DNA of 64,000 nt from Fructobacillus broussonetiae (GTDB lineage: Bacteria; Bacillota; Bacilli; Lactobacillales; Lactobacillaceae), in assembly GCF_018437275.1 (NCBI RefSeq), contig NZ_JAAMFK010000002.1, positions 62,001 through 126,000 on the forward strand, given 5' to 3'. Below, piece after piece: positions 8,765-16,433 of this stretch. The notes below the pieces were generated by a model that did not search any database, was not told the origin of the DNA, and saw only the letters and a list, made by a program, of their open reading frames with translations. How positions within the stretch are numbered: the stretch's first letter is position 1; every line of letters begins with the position of its first letter. The position numbers were made by a program, and so were the translations under genes.

Positions 8765-8856
8765 GTACGTTTGCTTCATAATTGCTTCAAAGCGTTTATA
8801 AATGCCTATGCACCAGTGCTTAGAAATTCAATGTACGTGCACAAATAATTCTTTTA

Positions 8857-8887
8857 AAAAAGCAGGCTGTGATGCCTGCTTTTTTTA
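8857..8887. terminator. Bidirectional terminator hairpin
   Basis: AAAAAGCAGGC / GCCTGCTTTTTTT with loop TGTGAT: A-run on the left and T-run on the right, so it can act on both strands. Confidence 0.8.
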
Positions 8888-9011
8888 GCGGGATATAAGG
8901 CGATTAGGTGCGGGTGTGGCCTGCTGGCTTTTCGGTGTATAAGAAGCGGGGGCGAATTGCTTTTTCATCACGAAAGATAGCATGGGACACCGGCGAAGAA
9001 AGGGGAGCGCG

Positions 9012-9020
9012 TGCTATAAT
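9012..9020 (+). promoter_or_regulatory. tsaE promoter, extended -10, leaderless position
   Basis: TGCTATAAT (extended -10) ends 6 bases before the tsaE ATG at 9027. A normal start site 6-8 bases after the -10 would coincide with the ATG, so the mRNA should have no 5' leader. No SD is present. Confidence 0.75.
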
Positions 9021-9026
9021 AGTCCT

Positions 9027-9485
9027 ATGAAAAAGTACGAGACAACAGATCCAAAACAGACCCAAGCACTCGCCAAAAAGATGGCTGATTTGGCGGAAGC
9101 CGGCTTGGTTATCACCTTGAACGGGGACCTCGGGGCCGGTAAGACGACCTTCACGAAGGGCTTTGCCGAAGCGCTCGGCATTGAAGACCGCGTGAAGAGC
9201 CCGACCTTTAACATTTTAAACACCTACGAATCCGGTCGCATTCCGCTCTACCACTTTGACGCCTACCGCCTGGAAGAAGCGGGGGCTGCCGACCAGGGCT
9301 TTGAGGACTACCTCGGCACGGACGGCGTGACCTTGATCGAATGGCCGCAGTTCATGAAGGACCTGCTACCAAACGACCGCCTCGTCATGACCTTTGAACG
9401 CACCGGTAAAGGCGATAACGACCGCGTCATTTCCGTGACCGGGCTTGGTCGCTTCGAAGCACTCGAAGGGAAGCTGCCAGAATGA
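9027..9485 (+). CDS. tsaE: tRNA t6A37 biosynthesis ATPase TsaE
   Basis: 152 residues from ATG 9027. Walker A GDLGAGKTTFTKG (~residues 34-46), switch PTFNILNTY, Walker B-type LIEWPQF. TsaE drives the TsaB-TsaD complex that makes threonylcarbamoyladenosine in tRNAs reading ANN codons. A longer reading from 8982 would run upstream through the promoter and is rejected. Its stop overlaps the GNAT start (ATGA), and dnaQ-like overlaps in turn, forming a three-gene operon. Start context is leaderless (see promoter). Confidence 0.93.
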   Translation: MKKYETTDPKQTQALAKKMADLAEAGLVITLNGDLGAGKTTFTKGFAEALGIEDRVKSPTFNILNTYESGRIPLYHFDAYRLEEAGAADQGFEDYLGTDGVTLIEWPQFMKDLLPNDRLVMTFERTGKGDNDRVISVTGLGRFEALEGKLPE

Positions 9486-10027
9486 GCGAAGAGAATAACG
9501 AAGAAGTGACGTTGTCATACAGCTTGCGTTCGCTTGATTTGAATCATGCCAACGATGCGCAGAACCTGCTGTCCGTTTTGCACCGTGAATCCGATACTTT
9601 TGCTTTGGCAAACGAGCTCGCCCGACAGACAACGGAGTCAGTGGACGAAGATCAGTTGGACGCCGAGCTGGAAGAGATGCCCCAGAAAACCTGGTTAATC
9701 TGGGCCGAGGCACAGGCGGATGACGGGGGTGAGCCCTTGGCTTATCCCGTCGGCATTGGGTCAATTTCTGCCGGCGAGGTGGGAATTGCCATTTTGGCCG
9801 ACTACCAGAACCAGGGGCTTGGTCGTCTAACTATTCAGGCCATGACCGACTGGGCCGAAGATGTCGGTTACGACAAACTCTGGCTGGACGTCGATGTTGA
9901 AAACGCACCGGCTCGTCACTTGTACGATGAACTCGGCTTTGACGTGCAGGCTGGACAAGAGCAGCAGGTCACACTGGACACCGGCCGTACCGCCACATTG
10001 GAGCGAAGGGAGAAAGCCTTAGTATGA
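9482..10027 (+). CDS. GNAT family N-acetyltransferase
   Basis: 181 residues. Acetyl-CoA binding motif A is seen as VGIAILADYQNQGLGRLTIQ and motif B as LWLDVDVENAPARHLYDELGF; the Q-x-x-G-x-G is intact. A GNAT next to tsaE recalls the tsaE-tsaB-rimI-tsaD neighbourhood, but this protein has a longer N-terminal part (~70 residues) and no convincing RimI signature. The substrate is unknown. It overlaps tsaE by 4 bases and the next gene by 4 bases. Confidence 0.85.
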   Translation: MSEENNEEVTLSYSLRSLDLNHANDAQNLLSVLHRESDTFALANELARQTTESVDEDQLDAELEEMPQKTWLIWAEAQADDGGEPLAYPVGIGSISAGEVGIAILADYQNQGLGRLTIQAMTDWAEDVGYDKLWLDVDVENAPARHLYDELGFDVQAGQEQQVTLDTGRTATLERREKALV

Positions 10028-10557
10028 ATTTTGTAGCCATCGATTTTGAAACGGCTTCGGCCAAGCGCCACTCCGCCGTTTCACTCGCCTTGGTCGTTGT
10101 TCGAAACGACCAGATTGTCGACCAGTTTTACAGCTTGCTGAAGCCAGACACGGCCTTTTCGAACCGGAACTCACAGATTCACGGGATTTACGAAGAAGAC
10201 GTCGCTAACGCGCCAACCTTCAAGGATATCTGGCCCACGATTGCGCCGTTCTTCCAAGAAGAAAAGATGGTGGTTGCCCACAACGCGACCTTTGACGTTT
10301 CCGTTTTGAAGGCCTGCCTGGACTACTACGATTTGCCAGACGCGCACTTCCAAGTGCTGGACACATTAAAGACGTCTCGTAAGTTGATGCCTGATTTGGT
10401 GAACCATAAGCTAAACACGGTTTCCGACGCTTTGGACATCTCGTTAGAAAACCACCACAACGCCCTGGCGGATGCCATTGCCTGTGCCGAAATCTTGATC
10501 CGACAGGGTCAGATTTTCGGCCTTGCCCCGCTTAAAGAGGCCGTTCGATACAAATAA
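10024..10557 (+). CDS. DnaQ-like 3'-5' exonuclease (DEDDh)
   Basis: 177 residues. Exo I FVAIDFETASA (Asp/Glu), Exo II HNATFDVSVL (Asp), and Exo III H-x4-D seen as HHNALADAIACAE: a complete DEDDh active site. It is a stand-alone domain without polymerase or BRCT parts, as in small Firmicute DnaQ-family exonucleases of repair or RNA turnover. Last gene of the tsaE operon; a strong terminator follows. Confidence 0.88.
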   Translation: MNFVAIDFETASAKRHSAVSLALVVVRNDQIVDQFYSLLKPDTAFSNRNSQIHGIYEEDVANAPTFKDIWPTIAPFFQEEKMVVAHNATFDVSVLKACLDYYDLPDAHFQVLDTLKTSRKLMPDLVNHKLNTVSDALDISLENHHNALADAIACAEILIRQGQIFGLAPLKEAVRYK

Positions 10558-10570
10558 CCTTTTGATAAAA

Positions 10571-10604
10571 AAAGCGCCTCGCATGATGCGAGGCGCTTTT
10601 TGTT
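10571..10604. terminator. Bidirectional terminator between dnaQ-like and exoA
   Basis: 13-bp perfect stem AAAGCGCCTCGCA / TGCGAGGCGCTTT, 3-base loop, T-run to the right and A-run to the left. It serves both convergent units. Confidence 0.95.
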
Positions 10605-10624
10605 TTTATATTTATAAGACAAAC

Positions 10625-11443
10625 TTACATCTCAATGTCTAATTCCAACGGCGCGTGGTCCTGTCGTGCACCCGTATCCACCACCTGGATTTCCTGAACT
10701 TTATCTGCGATTCTGTTCGATACCAAGTAGTAGTCAATCCGCCATCCCGAATTATTAATCTTCGACGTCTTCGAACGCTGTGCCCACCATGAGTAAATCT
10801 CCGGTTGGTCCGGGTACTTTGCACGCAACGTATCCGTGTATCCCGCGTCCAGCAGGTGTGTGAACTGCGAGCGCTCCTCGTCCGTAAAGCCTGCCGAGTG
10901 GTGGTTTTGACCCGGGTGCTTCAAGTCAATTTCCTCGTGGGCCACGTTAAAGTCACCCGAGAAAATCACCGGCTTCTTTTCGTTCAACCCGTTAATGTAC
11001 TTGCGGTAGGCGTCATCCCACAACTGACGGTCATCCAAACGAGCGAGCTCACCACCCGCGTTTGGCGTGTAGACAGTTGAGACGAAAAAGTCTTGGAACT
11101 CAGCCGTCACGATACGCCCTTCCTGGTCCATCTCACCCGGTGCACCAATTTCAGGTGTCTCCACGTTGATTGGTTCTTCCTTTGTTATCAACATCGTTCC
11201 CGCGTATGACTTACGGGCCGATGATGAATTCGTGTAGATGTGGCAACCAGGAAAGAGCTCTTCCAAAGCCGCTTTTTGCTTCTTCGTGAGCCCGTCGACC
11301 TTCAACTTTGTTTCCTGAATGGCCACCACGTATGGCTTCTTTTCAGCAATCTCTTTGAGCACGCCCCAGGTCATCTCCCCACGGGGTGACTTGTGCTCAA
11401 CCGCTGCGTTGATGGAATCGATGTTCCAAGAAATCAGTTTCAT
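10625..11443 (-). CDS. exoA: Exodeoxyribonuclease III / AP endonuclease
   Basis: 272 residues. EEP-fold marks in order: LISWNIDSINAAV, VVAIQETKL, the metal/active-site GDFNVAHEEIDL, SGWRIDYYLVS and the C-terminal DHAPLELDIEM. It cleaves 5' of abasic sites in base-excision repair. Length is normal for Firmicute ExoA. It is convergent with the tsaE operon; nnrD lies 33 bases upstream on the same strand, so the two may be co-transcribed. Confidence 0.95.
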   Translation of the reverse strand: MKLISWNIDSINAAVEHKSPRGEMTWGVLKEIAEKKPYVVAIQETKLKVDGLTKKQKAALEELFPGCHIYTNSSSARKSYAGTMLITKEEPINVETPEIGAPGEMDQEGRIVTAEFQDFFVSTVYTPNAGGELARLDDRQLWDDAYRKYINGLNEKKPVIFSGDFNVAHEEIDLKHPGQNHHSAGFTDEERSQFTHLLDAGYTDTLRAKYPDQPEIYSWWAQRSKTSKINNSGWRIDYYLVSNRIADKVQEIQVVDTGARQDHAPLELDIEM

Positions 11444-11476
11444 TTTATTATCCTTTATTCTTCCTTTTGTCTGACT

Positions 11477-12328
11477 TTATGATTCTTGATCGGCCAACTT
11501 TTTCATAAAGGCGGGGATGCCTTTTGCAATTTCACTTGGCAAAGTCACGTAGGCCCGCTGGCTCAGTTCCTCTGCAATCGCAGAATGAGAGTAAACAGCG
11601 GCTAAGACAGCTGATCCGCATGGGGTGAACTGAGCGGTGAAACCGGCCACCATGCCGGCTAACGTATCGCCCATTCCCCCAGTGGCCTGGTAGGGACCAC
11701 CCACGGTCAGTTCAAAACAATCATGGTTCCAGTATACCTGGGTGGCCTCTGATTTCAACACCAAAATGGCTGAAGATGATAGACTTTCTAGTGCTTTTTG
11801 ATTCTTTTCTTGGTCTTTCTGGTCGGCAATCTTAACGCCTGATAAGCGCTGCCATTCCATCTGGTGTGGTGTGAGTACGGTCGCTACGCCCTCTGGCAAA
11901 GTCAACCCCGCACCAGCCAACATTGTTAACGCGGACCCATCCACAATCAGCGTTTGCTTGCGCTCACCCTGCTGCAAAACGCCCTCCAGGGCCGCAAAGG
12001 TCGCCTTCAAGACAGCAAGCTCTTCGCCGATCCCGGACCCGATGAGGACAACGTCAGCGCTTCTTACCTGATTCTCCAGTTCCTTTTTGTAGTCGGTTAC
12101 CATTACTTCTGGAAGCCGTGCATGAAGGGGCGCCTTGTTATCGGGATGGGTCGCAACGGTGACAAGCCCAGCCCCTGAGTAGACGGCGGCCTGCGCGTTC
12201 ATGATGACCGCACCACCCATGTTTTCGTTACCACCGATAATTAAGACCCGACCGTACTTTCCTTTATAGGAATGTTTGTCTCTTTTTTGTACAACAGATT
12301 CTGCGATATTTTTCGTGATTTTGATCAT
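11477..12328 (-). CDS. nnrD: ADP-dependent NAD(P)H-hydrate dehydratase
   Basis: 283 residues, C-terminal YjeF (ribokinase-like) type. Marks: YGRVLIIGGNENMGGA, DVVLIGSGIGEE, VDGSALTML, VLTPHQMEWQRL and the substrate/ADP motif GGMGDTLAGMVAGF. It repairs hydrated NADH/NADPH. The epimerase (N-terminal YjeF) domain is absent, so this is a stand-alone dehydratase. Divergent from pepV. Confidence 0.92.
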   Translation of the reverse strand: MIKITKNIAESVVQKRDKHSYKGKYGRVLIIGGNENMGGAVIMNAQAAVYSGAGLVTVATHPDNKAPLHARLPEVMVTDYKKELENQVRSADVVLIGSGIGEELAVLKATFAALEGVLQQGERKQTLIVDGSALTMLAGAGLTLPEGVATVLTPHQMEWQRLSGVKIADQKDQEKNQKALESLSSSAILVLKSEATQVYWNHDCFELTVGGPYQATGGMGDTLAGMVAGFTAQFTPCGSAVLAAVYSHSAIAEELSQRAYVTLPSEIAKGIPAFMKKLADQES

Positions 12329-12404
12329 TAAAAATTTCGTCCTCCTACTGAGTATTTTACGCTTAAGTTGTGTATAATAAAAACAAAGATTAAAGAATTA
12401 TGAT

Positions 12405-12489
12405 AAAAGTCGACGACGGCTTTGGTGGATGAAAAGCAAGGCCCACTTAAGTGGGATAGCCTTCATCGACTGATCCGCTTTTGACTTTT
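12405..12489 (+). promoter_or_regulatory. Structured 5' leader of pepV
   Basis: A -10 TATAAT at 12373-12378 is followed by a ~130-base leader. The leader contains a perfect CCCACTT/AAGTGGG hairpin (12442-12455) enclosed by AAGG/CCTT and GATGAA/TTCATC pairings, and an outer AAAAGTC/GACTTTT pairing that closes just before the SD GGGAGG (12501-12506). No T-run, so a terminator-type switch is not evident. The motif CGCTTTTGACTTTT at 12476-12489 recurs at 61080. Confidence 0.5.
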
Positions 12490-12513
12490 CCGACGTGAAA
12501 GGGAGGTTTTCAA

Positions 12514-13929
12514 ATGGTAAATTGGCAAGCAAAGGCAAAGGAAGAAGAACAGGCCTATCTGAAGGATTTGGCGGACTTCTTGGCCATTGCCTCCGTTCGT
12601 GACGACAGCAAGGCCACCAAGGATGCGCCGCTCGGCCCTGGCCCAAAGGCTGCCTTGGACCACATCTTGTCCTTGGCCGACCGCGATGGCTTTGCAACAA
12701 AGAACATCGACAACGTTGTCGGCTACATCGAAATTGGGCCAAAGGACAGCGACGAATACGTGGCGTTACTCGCCCACGTCGACGTCATGCCGGCTGGTGA
12801 AGGTTGGGCGACCGACCCATTCACGGCTGTCATCGAAGACGGCAAAGTAATCGCCCGTGGTGCATCTGATGACAAGGGACCCGGTTTGGCCGCTTACTAC
12901 GCCTTCAAGATGATCCGCGACTTGGACATCCCGTTGAAGCGTCGCGTCCGTTTGATTTTTGGTACGGACGAGGAAAACGATTGGACGGGGATGACGCGTT
13001 ACTTCGAGGTTGAGCCGGCACCGGCCTTCGGATTCTCACCCGATGCGGAATACCCAATCATCAACGGTGAAAAGGGAAATGTACAAGTTGATCTCCGGTC
13101 CGCCGGCGCGAATGGTTCAGCTGCCAAGTTGCTCTCATTTGAATCTGGGATTCGCACGAACATGGTGCCAGGTGTGGCCCGAGCAAGCATGTCCGGGGTG
13201 GACTTTGCCAGTGTTAAAGAAGACTTCGAAGGTTACTTGAAGGACCATCCACAGGTGCATGGATCGGTCAAAGCCGAGGGCGATGTGATTTCCTTCGAAC
13301 TGATTGGAAAGCAGGTTCACGGTTCACTGCCTGAAACCGGTGAAAACGCCGGTACGTACTTAGCTCACTTCTTGGAGCAGTACGAATTTGGAAAGGACGC
13401 CGCTGGCTTCCTCGCATACCTCGGGACTTGGTCACACGATGACCCAACTGGTCGACAGCTTGGCGTGGCCTTCACTGATGACGTGATGGGTGCCTTGTCC
13501 ATGAACGTTGGAATCATGACCTTTAAGGCCGACGAAGGTAGCCACATTAACTTCAACTTCCGTTATCCAAAGGGCATCAGTCCAGAATTCATCTTGGAAA
13601 AGTTGGATTCGGCCATGCCTGCTTGGGACTACGAATCAAGCATTGCTCGTCACGCTCAGGTGCCACACTACGTCGCACCAGAGGATCCGGTCGTTGGTAC
13701 GCTGCTTAACATCTACCACGAACAGACAGGATTGCCTGCACACGACCAGGTTATCGGTGGTGGAACTTACGGTCGCTTGATGGAACGTGGGGTGGCCTTC
13801 GGAGCTTTGTTCCCAGACTCACCAGAAACCATGCACCAAGTCAACGAATTTGCCTTGGTTAGCGATTTGGTTCGTTCAATGGGAATTTATGGTCTAGCCA
13901 TTGTGGAATTGGCCAACTTGAAGGATTAA
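12514..13929 (+). CDS. pepV: Dipeptidase PepV (M20 metallopeptidase)
   Basis: 471 residues. The dinuclear zinc site is visible: LLAHVDVMPAGEGW (His, Asp), ARGASDDKGP (bridging Asp) and GTDEENDW (Glu pair); the lid domain with SHINFNFRYP follows. It removes N-terminal residues from dipeptides, including carnosine-type ones, in peptide-based amino-acid nutrition of lactic acid bacteria. Typical PepV length. SD GGGAGG before ATG 12514; long structured leader upstream, terminator right after. Confidence 0.96.
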   Translation: MVNWQAKAKEEEQAYLKDLADFLAIASVRDDSKATKDAPLGPGPKAALDHILSLADRDGFATKNIDNVVGYIEIGPKDSDEYVALLAHVDVMPAGEGWATDPFTAVIEDGKVIARGASDDKGPGLAAYYAFKMIRDLDIPLKRRVRLIFGTDEENDWTGMTRYFEVEPAPAFGFSPDAEYPIINGEKGNVQVDLRSAGANGSAAKLLSFESGIRTNMVPGVARASMSGVDFASVKEDFEGYLKDHPQVHGSVKAEGDVISFELIGKQVHGSLPETGENAGTYLAHFLEQYEFGKDAAGFLAYLGTWSHDDPTGRQLGVAFTDDVMGALSMNVGIMTFKADEGSHINFNFRYPKGISPEFILEKLDSAMPAWDYESSIARHAQVPHYVAPEDPVVGTLLNIYHEQTGLPAHDQVIGGGTYGRLMERGVAFGALFPDSPETMHQVNEFALVSDLVRSMGIYGLAIVELANLKD

Positions 13930-13938
13930 GTGAAATAG

Positions 13939-13973
13939 AAAAAGCACTTGGAATGAACCAAGTGCTTTTTTTG
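13939..13973 (+). terminator. pepV terminator
   Basis: Stem AAAGCACTTGG / CCAAGTGCTTT with loop AATGAA and a following T-run. Confidence 0.92.
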
Positions 13974-14002
13974 TTTTTTAAACAATAAAATTGAAGGTGT
14001 AT

Positions 14003-14047
14003 AAAAACGCTTGAAAGCCCTAAAATAAAGGCTTCCAAGCGTTTTTA
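14003..14047. terminator. Second hairpin, boundary of TA-like locus A
   Basis: AAAAACGCTTG...GCC / GGCTTCCAAGCGTTTTT with an A+T loop; A-run left, T-run right. It separates pepV from the locus A promoter (-10 TATAAT 14055-14060). Confidence 0.75.
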
Positions 14048-14051
14048 AATC

Positions 14052-14060
14052 TGTTATAAT
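14052..14060 (+). promoter_or_regulatory. Promoter of TA-like locus A toxin mRNA
   Basis: Extended -10 TGTTATAAT; predicted transcript start near 14067. The leader holds the 16-mer GCGGTTGCGATTCCTT (14082-14097), whose CCTT faces the AAAGG of the SD at 14106-14114, so the SD can be sequestered in cis. Confidence 0.6.
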
Positions 14061-14119
14061 TCCGTTGGATAGACGAGCGACGCGGTTGCGATTCCTTCAC
14101 CAATGAAAGGAGGGCCATT

Positions 14120-14173
14120 ATGGTTTTTCTTGAAAATTTGGTAGAAAGGAATCTGCCCAGTTGGAACAATTAG
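14120..14173 (+). CDS. Leader peptide of TA-like locus A
   Basis: 17 codons (MVFLENLVERNLPSWNN) behind a strong SD AAAGGAGGG. Its stop (14171-14173) lies 11-13 bases inside the following reading frame, which starts at TTG 14161, so ribosomes ending here could re-initiate. This mirrors mok/hok-style coupling. Coding status is inferred. Confidence 0.4.
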   Translation: MVFLENLVERNLPSWNN

Positions 14174-14265
14174 ATTCCCTGCTTGATCATCTGGTTGACT
14201 TTGGTTGGCTTCTCTTAGCCTACCTTGTGTACCGCCAGAAGAACAAAAAAGATAAGGATCATTAA
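14161..14265 (+). CDS. Small hydrophobic peptide, candidate type I toxin (locus A)
   Basis: 34 residues from TTG 14161, with GAAAGGA at 14144-14150 as SD. It has a membrane-spanning core (LLDHLVDFGWLLLAYLVY) followed by a Lys/Asp-rich tail (RQKNKKDKDH), the usual build of Fst-like and holin-like type I toxins. The context is one of a short mRNA with a shared convergent terminator and an antisense RNA promoter on the opposite strand. The start codon is uncertain because no ATG fits. Confidence 0.5.
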   Translation: MEQLDSLLDHLVDFGWLLLAYLVYRQKNKKDKDH

Positions 14266-14272
14266 GACCAAT

Positions 14273-14314
14273 TAAAAACCACGCCTGCTCTTGGATGACC
14301 GGCGTGGTTTTTAA
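14273..14314. terminator. Convergent terminator shared by locus A toxin mRNA and antisense RNA
   Basis: AAAAACCACGCC / GGCGTGGTTTTT with a 15-base loop; A-run and T-run on the two sides allow use by both strands. Confidence 0.85.
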
Positions 14315-14390
14315 TTAAGCCACTAAAGGAATCGCAACCGCATTGCGGATCTATCCAGAAGAGTCAGTCTTGCAGGACTGGCTCTTTTCT
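14276..14390 (-). ncRNA. Candidate antitoxin RNA of locus A
   Basis: On the minus strand an extended -10 TGGTATACT (TATACT at 14402-14397) predicts a ~115-base RNA ending at the shared terminator. It would contain the hairpin AGAGCCAGTC/GACTGACTCT and the same GCGGTTGCGATTCCTT 16-mer as the toxin mRNA (14341-14326). The two copies form an inverted repeat in DNA, hence identical sequence in both RNAs. Confidence 0.5.
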
Positions 14391-14421
14391 TTATTCAGTA
14401 TACCATGAATTGTAGTGCTGA

Positions 14422-14847
14422 TTATTCCTCTTTTGAATTATTCTTCTTTTCTTTAAACACGTAAATCTTTGCCAAGTAGTAGTTTGGAATCAACAAGATG
14501 GCGTTACGGGAAATGTTCACGTAGAAGTCATCGAAGGAGAGGAGTTGAACCCCAATCCACATTAAGACGAGGCCAAGCCAAAAAGTGACACCACGTGAGA
14601 GGTAGTACTCCACGATTTCTGGAATCAGCTTCCAACCAGAAACCTTTGATTCAAAGACCCACTTACGGTTGGTAACGTAGGCGAAAAGAACGGCGACGGC
14701 CCAGGCTAAGGTGTAGGAAATCGAGTAATTGGTAAAGCTAGAAAAGAATCCGTAAGAAAACATGTTAACCAAAAAAGTACCGAACCCTAATATGAGATAA
14801 ATGATAATTTTATTGTATTTTTTTAGAAGTTCTTTCACCATAACCAT
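14422..14847 (-). CDS. GtrA-like membrane protein
   Basis: 141 residues with four predicted membrane segments (IIIYLILGFGTFLVNMFSYG; LAWAVAVLFAYVTNRKWVF; TFWLGLVLMWIGVQLL; AILLIPNYYLAKIYVF). The FAYVTNRKWVF and N-terminal GxxxFLVNM signatures fit the GtrA/DPMS family, flippase-like proteins that serve cell-surface polysaccharide or teichoic acid glycosylation. No glycosyltransferase partner is adjacent. Start MVMVKELLKKYNK; the first Met positions are ambiguous. Confidence 0.85.
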   Translation of the reverse strand: MVMVKELLKKYNKIIIYLILGFGTFLVNMFSYGFFSSFTNYSISYTLAWAVAVLFAYVTNRKWVFESKVSGWKLIPEIVEYYLSRGVTFWLGLVLMWIGVQLLSFDDFYVNISRNAILLIPNYYLAKIYVFKEKKNNSKEE

Positions 14848-14962
14848 TCTCTCTCCAATGACACTTTACAAGTATGATAACAGAAAAAATAAACCTGGGA
14901 TTAAATTGTTCTTCTATGAAGGAGAAAAGCTAGAAATTCGTAAATTTAAAGGCTAGAAACCT

Positions 14963-14971
14963 TGTTATAAT
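14963..14971 (+). promoter_or_regulatory. tig promoter
   Basis: Extended -10 TGTTATAAT about 50 bases before the tig ATG; SD GGAGGA precedes the start. Confidence 0.6.
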
Positions 14972-15020
14972 AAGTAAATTGGTCTAAAATTAATAAGTAC
15001 TAAATATTGGAGGATTTCAT

Positions 15021-16313
15021 ATGTCTAAATGGACAGCAGCTGCGGATGCAAACCGCGGTACTTTAGAATTTTCAATCGCACAAGCCGATGTACAAAACGG
15101 TTTGAAGGCCGCCTTTGAAAAGAACAAGAACAAGATCGCCGTTCCTGGTTTCCGTAAGGGTAAGGTGCCAATGTCATTGTTCTTGCAAAAGTTCGGTGAA
15201 GAAGCTTTGTACCAAGACGTGATGGATATTGTTTTGCCAGCCGCTTACCAAGCTGCTGTTGCAGAAGCAGGTATCACTGTTGTTGGTCAACCTGATATCG
15301 CCCCTGTTTCAATGGAAAAGGGTGCCGACTGGGAAATGAAGGCTGAAGTTGCCGTTGCCCCAGAAATCAAGTTGGGTGACTACACTGGTCTTACTGTTGA
15401 AAAGCAAGACGCATCAGTTTCTGACGAAGATGTAGACGCTGAAATCAAGCGTATGCAAGAAAACCAAGCTGAATTGGTCTTGCAAGAAGAAGGAACGAAG
15501 GCCGAAAACGGTGACACGGTTGTCATCGACTTCGACGGTTCAATTGATGGTGACCACTTCGAAGGTGGACAATCAAAGGACTACTCACTTGAACTTGGTT
15601 CAGGTTCATTCATTCCTGGCTTCGAAGAACAATTGGTTGGTCACGTAGCCGGCGACGACGTTGACGTTAAGGTTACGTTCCCAGAAGAATACCAAGCTAA
15701 GGATTTGGCTGGTAAGGAAGCTTTGTTCGAAGTTAAGCTTCACGAAGTTAAGCGCAAGTCATTGCCTGAATTGGACGATGAATTTGCCAAGGATGTTGAC
15801 GAAGACGTTGACACGCTTGCCGAATTGAAGGAAAAGACGAAGAAGAAGTTGCAAGACGCACGCGAAAGCGCTGCTAAGGATGCCTTCGAAGACGCAGCTG
15901 TTGAAGCTGCCGTTAAGAACGCCGAAGTTGTTGGTGGTGACATTCCACAAGAAATGATCGACGAAGACGTTAACCGTCAAATGCAACAATACCTCGGTCA
16001 ATTGCAACAACAAGGTATCTCACCACAAATGTTCTTCCAAATCTCAGGTCAAACTGAAGATTCATTGAAGCAACAATTTGCTGAAGGTGCTGATACGCGT
16101 GTTAAGACGAACTTGGTCTTGGAAGCAATCGTTAAGGCTGAAAAGTTCAACCCATCAGACGAAGAAGTTGCTGCTGAAGTTAAGGATTTGGCTTCACAAT
16201 ACAACATCTCTGAAGAACAAGTTAAGCAATCATTGTCAGATGCTTTGTTGAAGCACGACATCGCCATGAAGGCAGCGGTTGAAAAGATCGTTTCTTCTGC
16301 TAAGGCAAAGTAA
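15021..16313 (+). CDS. tig: Trigger factor (ribosome-bound chaperone/PPIase)
   Basis: 430 residues. The N-terminal ribosome-binding domain has the signature VPGFRKGKVPMSLF. The central FKBP-type PPIase domain (~residues 155-245) has GDTVVIDFDGSIDGDHFEGG and GSFIPGFEEQLVG. The C-terminal arms (~260-430) are helical. It folds nascent chains at the exit tunnel. Codon use is strongly biased, as for an abundant protein. Monocistronic, with its own promoter and terminator, and upstream of clpX as in many Firmicutes. Confidence 0.97.
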   Translation: MSKWTAAADANRGTLEFSIAQADVQNGLKAAFEKNKNKIAVPGFRKGKVPMSLFLQKFGEEALYQDVMDIVLPAAYQAAVAEAGITVVGQPDIAPVSMEKGADWEMKAEVAVAPEIKLGDYTGLTVEKQDASVSDEDVDAEIKRMQENQAELVLQEEGTKAENGDTVVIDFDGSIDGDHFEGGQSKDYSLELGSGSFIPGFEEQLVGHVAGDDVDVKVTFPEEYQAKDLAGKEALFEVKLHEVKRKSLPELDDEFAKDVDEDVDTLAELKEKTKKKLQDARESAAKDAFEDAAVEAAVKNAEVVGGDIPQEMIDEDVNRQMQQYLGQLQQQGISPQMFFQISGQTEDSLKQQFAEGADTRVKTNLVLEAIVKAEKFNPSDEEVAAEVKDLASQYNISEEQVKQSLSDALLKHDIAMKAAVEKIVSSAKAK

Positions 16314-16321
16314 ACGAGATT

Positions 16322-16346
16322 AAAAGCCCCTTGCGGGCTTTTTTTC
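16322..16346 (+). terminator. tig terminator
   Basis: AAAGCCC / GGGCTTT hairpin with a CTTGC loop, followed by a T-run. Confidence 0.9.
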
Positions 16347-16351
16347 TTAGC

Positions 16352-16382
16352 TTGACTTTAACTGAAAAAAGTTGATTATTAT
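16352..16382 (+). promoter_or_regulatory. clpX promoter
   Basis: -35 TTGACT (16352-16357) and -10 TATTAT (16377-16382) with a 19-base spacer; ATTATT at 17 bases is the alternative. Confidence 0.45.
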
Positions 16383-16433
16383 AAGCAAGTACTTTTAAGA
16401 ATCGCTTACATGCATTACTGGAAAGGATGGCAT

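Larger units (their letters stand above)
8677..9026 (+). other. Gene-free stretch with two terminators
   Basis: No coding signal. It carries the upp terminator (8731-8764) and a second hairpin with a T-run (8857-8886), then G-rich DNA leading to the tsaE promoter at 9013-9020. I see no ORF or RNA gene. Confidence 0.6.
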
